From Methylomonas sp. (GTDB lineage Bacteria > Pseudomonadota > Gammaproteobacteria > Methylococcales > Methylomonadaceae), in assembly GCA_028688235.1 (NCBI GenBank), contig JAQTYP010000184.1, positions 1-6,981 of the forward strand: a stretch of DNA of 6,981 nucleotides, read 5' to 3'. The notes under the pieces were generated by a model. That model made no database searches. It saw only the letters and a list, made by a program, of their open reading frames with translations, and was not told the origin of the DNA. The stretch's first letter is position 1. The number at the start of each line of letters is the position of its first letter. This document shows positions 4,581 through 6,981 of this stretch, in pieces. Made by a program: the position numbers and the translations under genes.

Positions 4581-6981
4581 TTAGCCGAACAAAACTGGCT
4601 CGACAGCAGCAACCCCCACTTCTTCGATAACAGGCGCTTGCCAATCTGCCCCATCGAACAACTCGCTAAAGTTGATAGCTTGTCCGGCATCTGCGGCCGA
4701 TACATTGAAATAGACATCGGTCATTTCAGTGGTGTTGCCGTTGGCAAGTGTCGCCGTACTGCGTTCCAGCAACAGGTTGCCTTGCTCGTCGATCACCGGT
4801 AGTTCCGCAAACGATACTTGCAGACTTGCCACGCCGGCATCCGTCAAGCTCAACAACTCGCCGTCGTCGGTTTGGTGGTTACCGTTGGCATCTTGCCAGA
4901 TCTTCAGACTAGAGAAAGCGCTGTCGTTCGCATCCACCAAGCCGTCGCCATTACTGTCGAAACTTGCCAGCTTGGCGAAGCCGTCGCCTTTGCTCAGACC
5001 TCCGAACAACTCGGAGATGTCGTCGATCAAGCCGTTGCCATTGTTGTCGATGGCCAGGAAACCATCATCACCAGCCAGCCAGCCGGATTCGATCGCCTTG
5101 CCGTTCCCGAACAGATCGAAACTACCCGCAGAGTCGGCGCGCGACACGGTGTGGATGCCGTCGCCGTTCAGGTCGATAACGATAGGCGTGATGCCGGCAT
5201 CCCTGGTATTGTCGTACTGACCCGAAAGTAGCCAGAAGGCATCGGTGTTGCTGACGTTGGTTTTAGATATGGCATCGCCCGCGACATCGGAATCGTAAGC
5301 ATCATAGGAACCGGCATCCTTGACGGCCCATTTCCAGTCGCTCATATTCCAAGTGCCGCCCCAATGACTGTTGGAGAAGCTGACATTGGTTTTGTCGAAC
5401 TGCAGTACATACTTACCGGGATCCAGATTGGTAAATTTGTAATTACCATAGAAATCGGTTTTCGTGGTTGCCAGCACCGTGCCCGTGGTCGATAGCAAGC
5501 GGACGGTGATGCCGCCGATGCCGCCTTCATAGGAGTTCTGAACATTGTTGTGATCCCAGTCTTCCCAAACTTTATCGCCCACCGAAGCCTTGCGATACAA
5601 GCCGGCGTCCAACGTCAGGTTGGTCTCGCCTGCCGCGACAGTAAGCAGTTGAGACTTGCCGTCGGCGCTACTGATGTCGGAATCGATGCTGTCGTTGCTA
5701 CCAATGTTTTGCTTGGTGACGTAATAACCGGATGGCTTAACCACTTGCACTTGGTAGCTGCCCGCATCGACGTCGAAACCGTATTTGCCGCTGGCGTCGG
5801 TTGTTGTGGTTTGCAACACACTGCCGGTAGAACTCAACAGTTTGACGGTGACACCGGCGATACCGCTCTCACTGCTACCTTGAACACCATTGTAGTCTCT
5901 GTCTTCCCAGACAAAATCGCCGATATGGGCTTTTTGCGCGACCAGGCCGGCATCGACGGTAAGGTTGCTGTCGCCCGATGATAGCGTATAAGTGCCGGTT
6001 TTGCCGGTCACAGTGTCGGCATCGGAGTCCGAAGCGTCGGCGCCTTGGTTTTTGCCGGTCAGTTTGTAACCGGTCGGGGCTACAAACTGCACCGAGTAGG
6101 TGCCGGGGTTCAAGCCGGTGAACAGATAGTTACCGTTGGCGTCGGTGGTTTGGGTCGAAACGACAGTACCGGTGCTGTTCAACAAGTTGACGGTGACACC
6201 GGCTTTACCCACTTCGCCCGCATCTTGCTGGCCATTGGCGTTGGTGTCTAGCCAGACCCGGTCACCCAGCTGCGCGGTGCGGTACAAGCCCGCATCGACA
6301 GTATTATTGATGTCGCCAGAATTCAAGGTGTAGCTGCCGGTCGCGCCGGAAGCGTTGATATCGCTGTCGGTCGCGTCGTTGCCGCCTTGGTCCTTATTTG
6401 AAACCAGGTAACCCGCCGGTGCGGTGACTTGCACCGAATAGGTGCCTGGCAGGACGTCGAAACCATAGTTGCCGTTGGTGTCGGTGGTCGTTGTGCTGAC
6501 GACCGTGCCGCTGGCGTTTTTCAATTGTACGGTGACACCGGCGATGCCCGCTTCACCGGCATCTTGAACGCCGTTGGCGTTTTTGTCTTCCCAGACCAAA
6601 TCGCCGAGGTGGGCCTTGCGTACTAGACCGGCATCCCAGCTCAAATCCACTTCACCCGCGGACAGCGTGGTGTTGGCCATGATGCCCCAATTCAATGAAA
6701 TATTCGCCGATTGGAAAACGTCGGAATCGACTTCATCATTACCGCCGACATTCGGCGTGGTAAATTGGTAACCGCTAGGTAAGGTAGACTCCTGAATGTC
6801 GATGTGATAATCGCCGGGATTGAGGTTGTCGAACAGATAATTGCCGTTGGCATCGGTCGTTGTGGTTTGCAACACGTTGCCGAGCCCATTGTTGTCTCGC
6901 AATTCGACCACGACACCGGCCACGCCTTGCTCGCCGGTGTCTTGAATGCCGTTACCATTATTATCAAACCAAATCCGATTG
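4581..6981 (-). CDS. Large SdrD_B-repeat, calcium-binding secreted or surface protein (3' part; 5' end off the right edge)
   Basis: The frame is open to the right edge, where it reads NRIWFDNNGNGIQDTGEQG before the internal GTG at 6923, so that GTG is not the true start. The visible 799 residues hold five SdrD_B-type Ig-like units of about 113-130 residues. Each begins GD-x-VW-x-D followed by an EF-like loop such as DKNANGVQDAGE, then GVTV-x-L, TTTDANGNY-x-F, GTYSVQV, a DSD segment and DAGL. The array is followed by a block with several EF-hand/dockerin-like loops (DLNGDG, DNNGNGLIDD, DSNGDGLVDAND, DANGNHQTDDGE) of the sort found near the C-terminus of RTX-type proteins. The tail is acidic and hydrophobic, ending AAVEPVLFG. 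This fits a type I secreted adhesin-like protein stiffened by calcium. No GGxGxD nonapeptides, LPXTG or PEP-CTERM motif, and no secretion genes, are visible. The secretion route is therefore inferred. It ends convergently with the AraC-type regulator and has its own terminator. Confidence 0.88.
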   Translation of the reverse strand, partial: NRIWFDNNGNGIQDTGEQGVAGVVVELRDNNGLGNVLQTTTTDANGNYLFDNLNPGDYHIDIQESTLPSGYQFTTPNVGGNDEVDSDVFQSANISLNWGIMANTTLSAGEVDLSWDAGLVRKAHLGDLVWEDKNANGVQDAGEAGIAGVTVQLKNASGTVVSTTTTDTNGNYGFDVLPGTYSVQVTAPAGYLVSNKDQGGNDATDSDINASGATGSYTLNSGDINNTVDAGLYRTAQLGDRVWLDTNANGQQDAGEVGKAGVTVNLLNSTGTVVSTQTTDANGNYLFTGLNPGTYSVQFVAPTGYKLTGKNQGADASDSDADTVTGKTGTYTLSSGDSNLTVDAGLVAQKAHIGDFVWEDRDYNGVQGSSESGIAGVTVKLLSSTGSVLQTTTTDASGKYGFDVDAGSYQVQVVKPSGYYVTKQNIGSNDSIDSDISSADGKSQLLTVAAGETNLTLDAGLYRKASVGDKVWEDWDHNNVQNSYEGGIGGITVRLLSTTGTVLATTKTDFYGNYKFTNLDPGKYVLQFDKTNVSFSNSHWGGTWNMSDWKWAVKDAGSYDAYDSDVAGDAISKTNVSNTDAFWLLSGQYDNTRDAGITPIVIDLNGDGIHTVSRADSAGSFDLFGNGKAIESGWLAGDDGFLAIDNNGNGLIDDISELFGGLSKGDGFAKLASFDSNGDGLVDANDSAFSSLKIWQDANGNHQTDDGELLSLTDAGVASLQVSFAELPVIDEQGNLLLERSTATLANGNTTEMTDVYFNVSAADAGQAINFSELFDGADWQAPVIEEVGVAAVEPVLFG
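4750..5189 (-). other. C-terminal EF-hand/dockerin-like calcium-binding block of the repeat protein
   Basis: Starting after the last Ig-like unit with PIVIDLNGDG, this block contains ESGWLAGDDGFLAIDNNGNG, ELFGG, FDSNGDGLVDANDSAF, IWQDANGNHQTDDGELLSL and DAGVASLQV. The order (IDLNGDG, WL..DDG.L..D.NGNG, ELFG, D.NGDG..D..D, W.D.NG, G.ASL) is a recurrent module at the C-terminus of large RTX-like secreted proteins. The Asp/Asn ligands at loop positions 1, 3 and 5 are intact in most loops, so calcium binding is likely. Confidence 0.7.
5190..6981 (-). repeat. Tandem array of five SdrD_B-encoding units
   Basis: In reading order the units are 6981-6606 (cut at the edge), 6605-6267, 6266-5922, 5921-5580 and 5579-5190. 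Units 2 to 4 are 113-115 codons each and close to one another in protein, with shared DNA stretches such as the one encoding TTTTDANGNY. The fifth, nearest the C-terminus, is about 130 codons and more diverged. The array is a coding repeat and is likely to vary in copy number by recombination. Confidence 0.85.

Noticed and set aside
4729..5220. 163-codon open frame on the plus strand, with a second overlapping 137-codon frame
   Set aside because: Both are antisense to the calcium-binding block of the repeat protein. The repeated Asp/Asn/Gly codons keep the opposite frames open.
5550..5981. 143-codon open frame on the plus strand
   Set aside because: It is antisense to the SdrD_B array and its apparent repeats mirror the real coding repeats.
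5190..6981. Regularly spaced repeats considered as a CRISPR-like or non-coding array
   Set aside because: The period is about 340 bp, the repeats are imperfect and maintain one open frame, and they encode SdrD_B domains.

Overview
The window looks like chromosomal DNA from a Gram-negative bacterium, most likely a gammaproteobacterium. It encodes an outer-membrane TonB-dependent receptor, a PchR/AraC-type regulator, a secreted amidohydrolase and a large calcium-binding repeat protein of the kind exported by type I secretion. Two palindromic intergenic repeats resemble families I associate with methanotrophs such as Methylomonas and with some other gammaproteobacteria. That placement comes from memory and is weak. 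I see no rRNA, tRNA, CRISPR array, transposase or phage gene.

Layout. Positions 1-872 (minus strand) hold the N-terminal 290 residues of a signal-peptide-bearing, metal-dependent amidohydrolase that runs off the left edge. A gap of about 230 bp follows, dominated by a 102-bp structured palindromic element (951-1052). Positions 1103-3079 (minus) encode a complete TonB-dependent receptor, whose gene reads towards the amidohydrolase. A divergent intergenic region (3080-3381) separates it from a PchR-like AraC-family activator at 3382-4353 (plus). That region carries two near-identical 13-bp boxes spaced exactly 21 bp apart, plus a 19-bp palindrome. A near-perfect 95-bp palindrome (4349-4443) begins inside the regulator's stop codon. 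It is followed by a rho-independent terminator (4490-4521) and a second hairpin (4547-4576), both serving the convergent gene. Positions 4581-6981 (minus) hold the C-terminal 799 residues of a large repeat protein that runs off the right edge: five SdrD_B-type Ig-like units (the outermost one cut), an EF-hand/dockerin-like calcium-binding block and an acidic hydrophobic tail.

How the genes may work together. The arrangement of regulator, divergent receptor and downstream secreted hydrolase fits a ligand-responsive uptake module. In the PchR paradigm, the regulator senses an imported chelate and switches on its receptor. The amidohydrolase could process the ligand in the periplasm. The ligand cannot be read from the sequence. 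Histidine clusters in both receptor and hydrolase hint at a metal or metal chelate, but this is inference. The calcium-binding repeat protein is a separate, convergent transcription unit, probably a surface or secreted adhesin-like protein.
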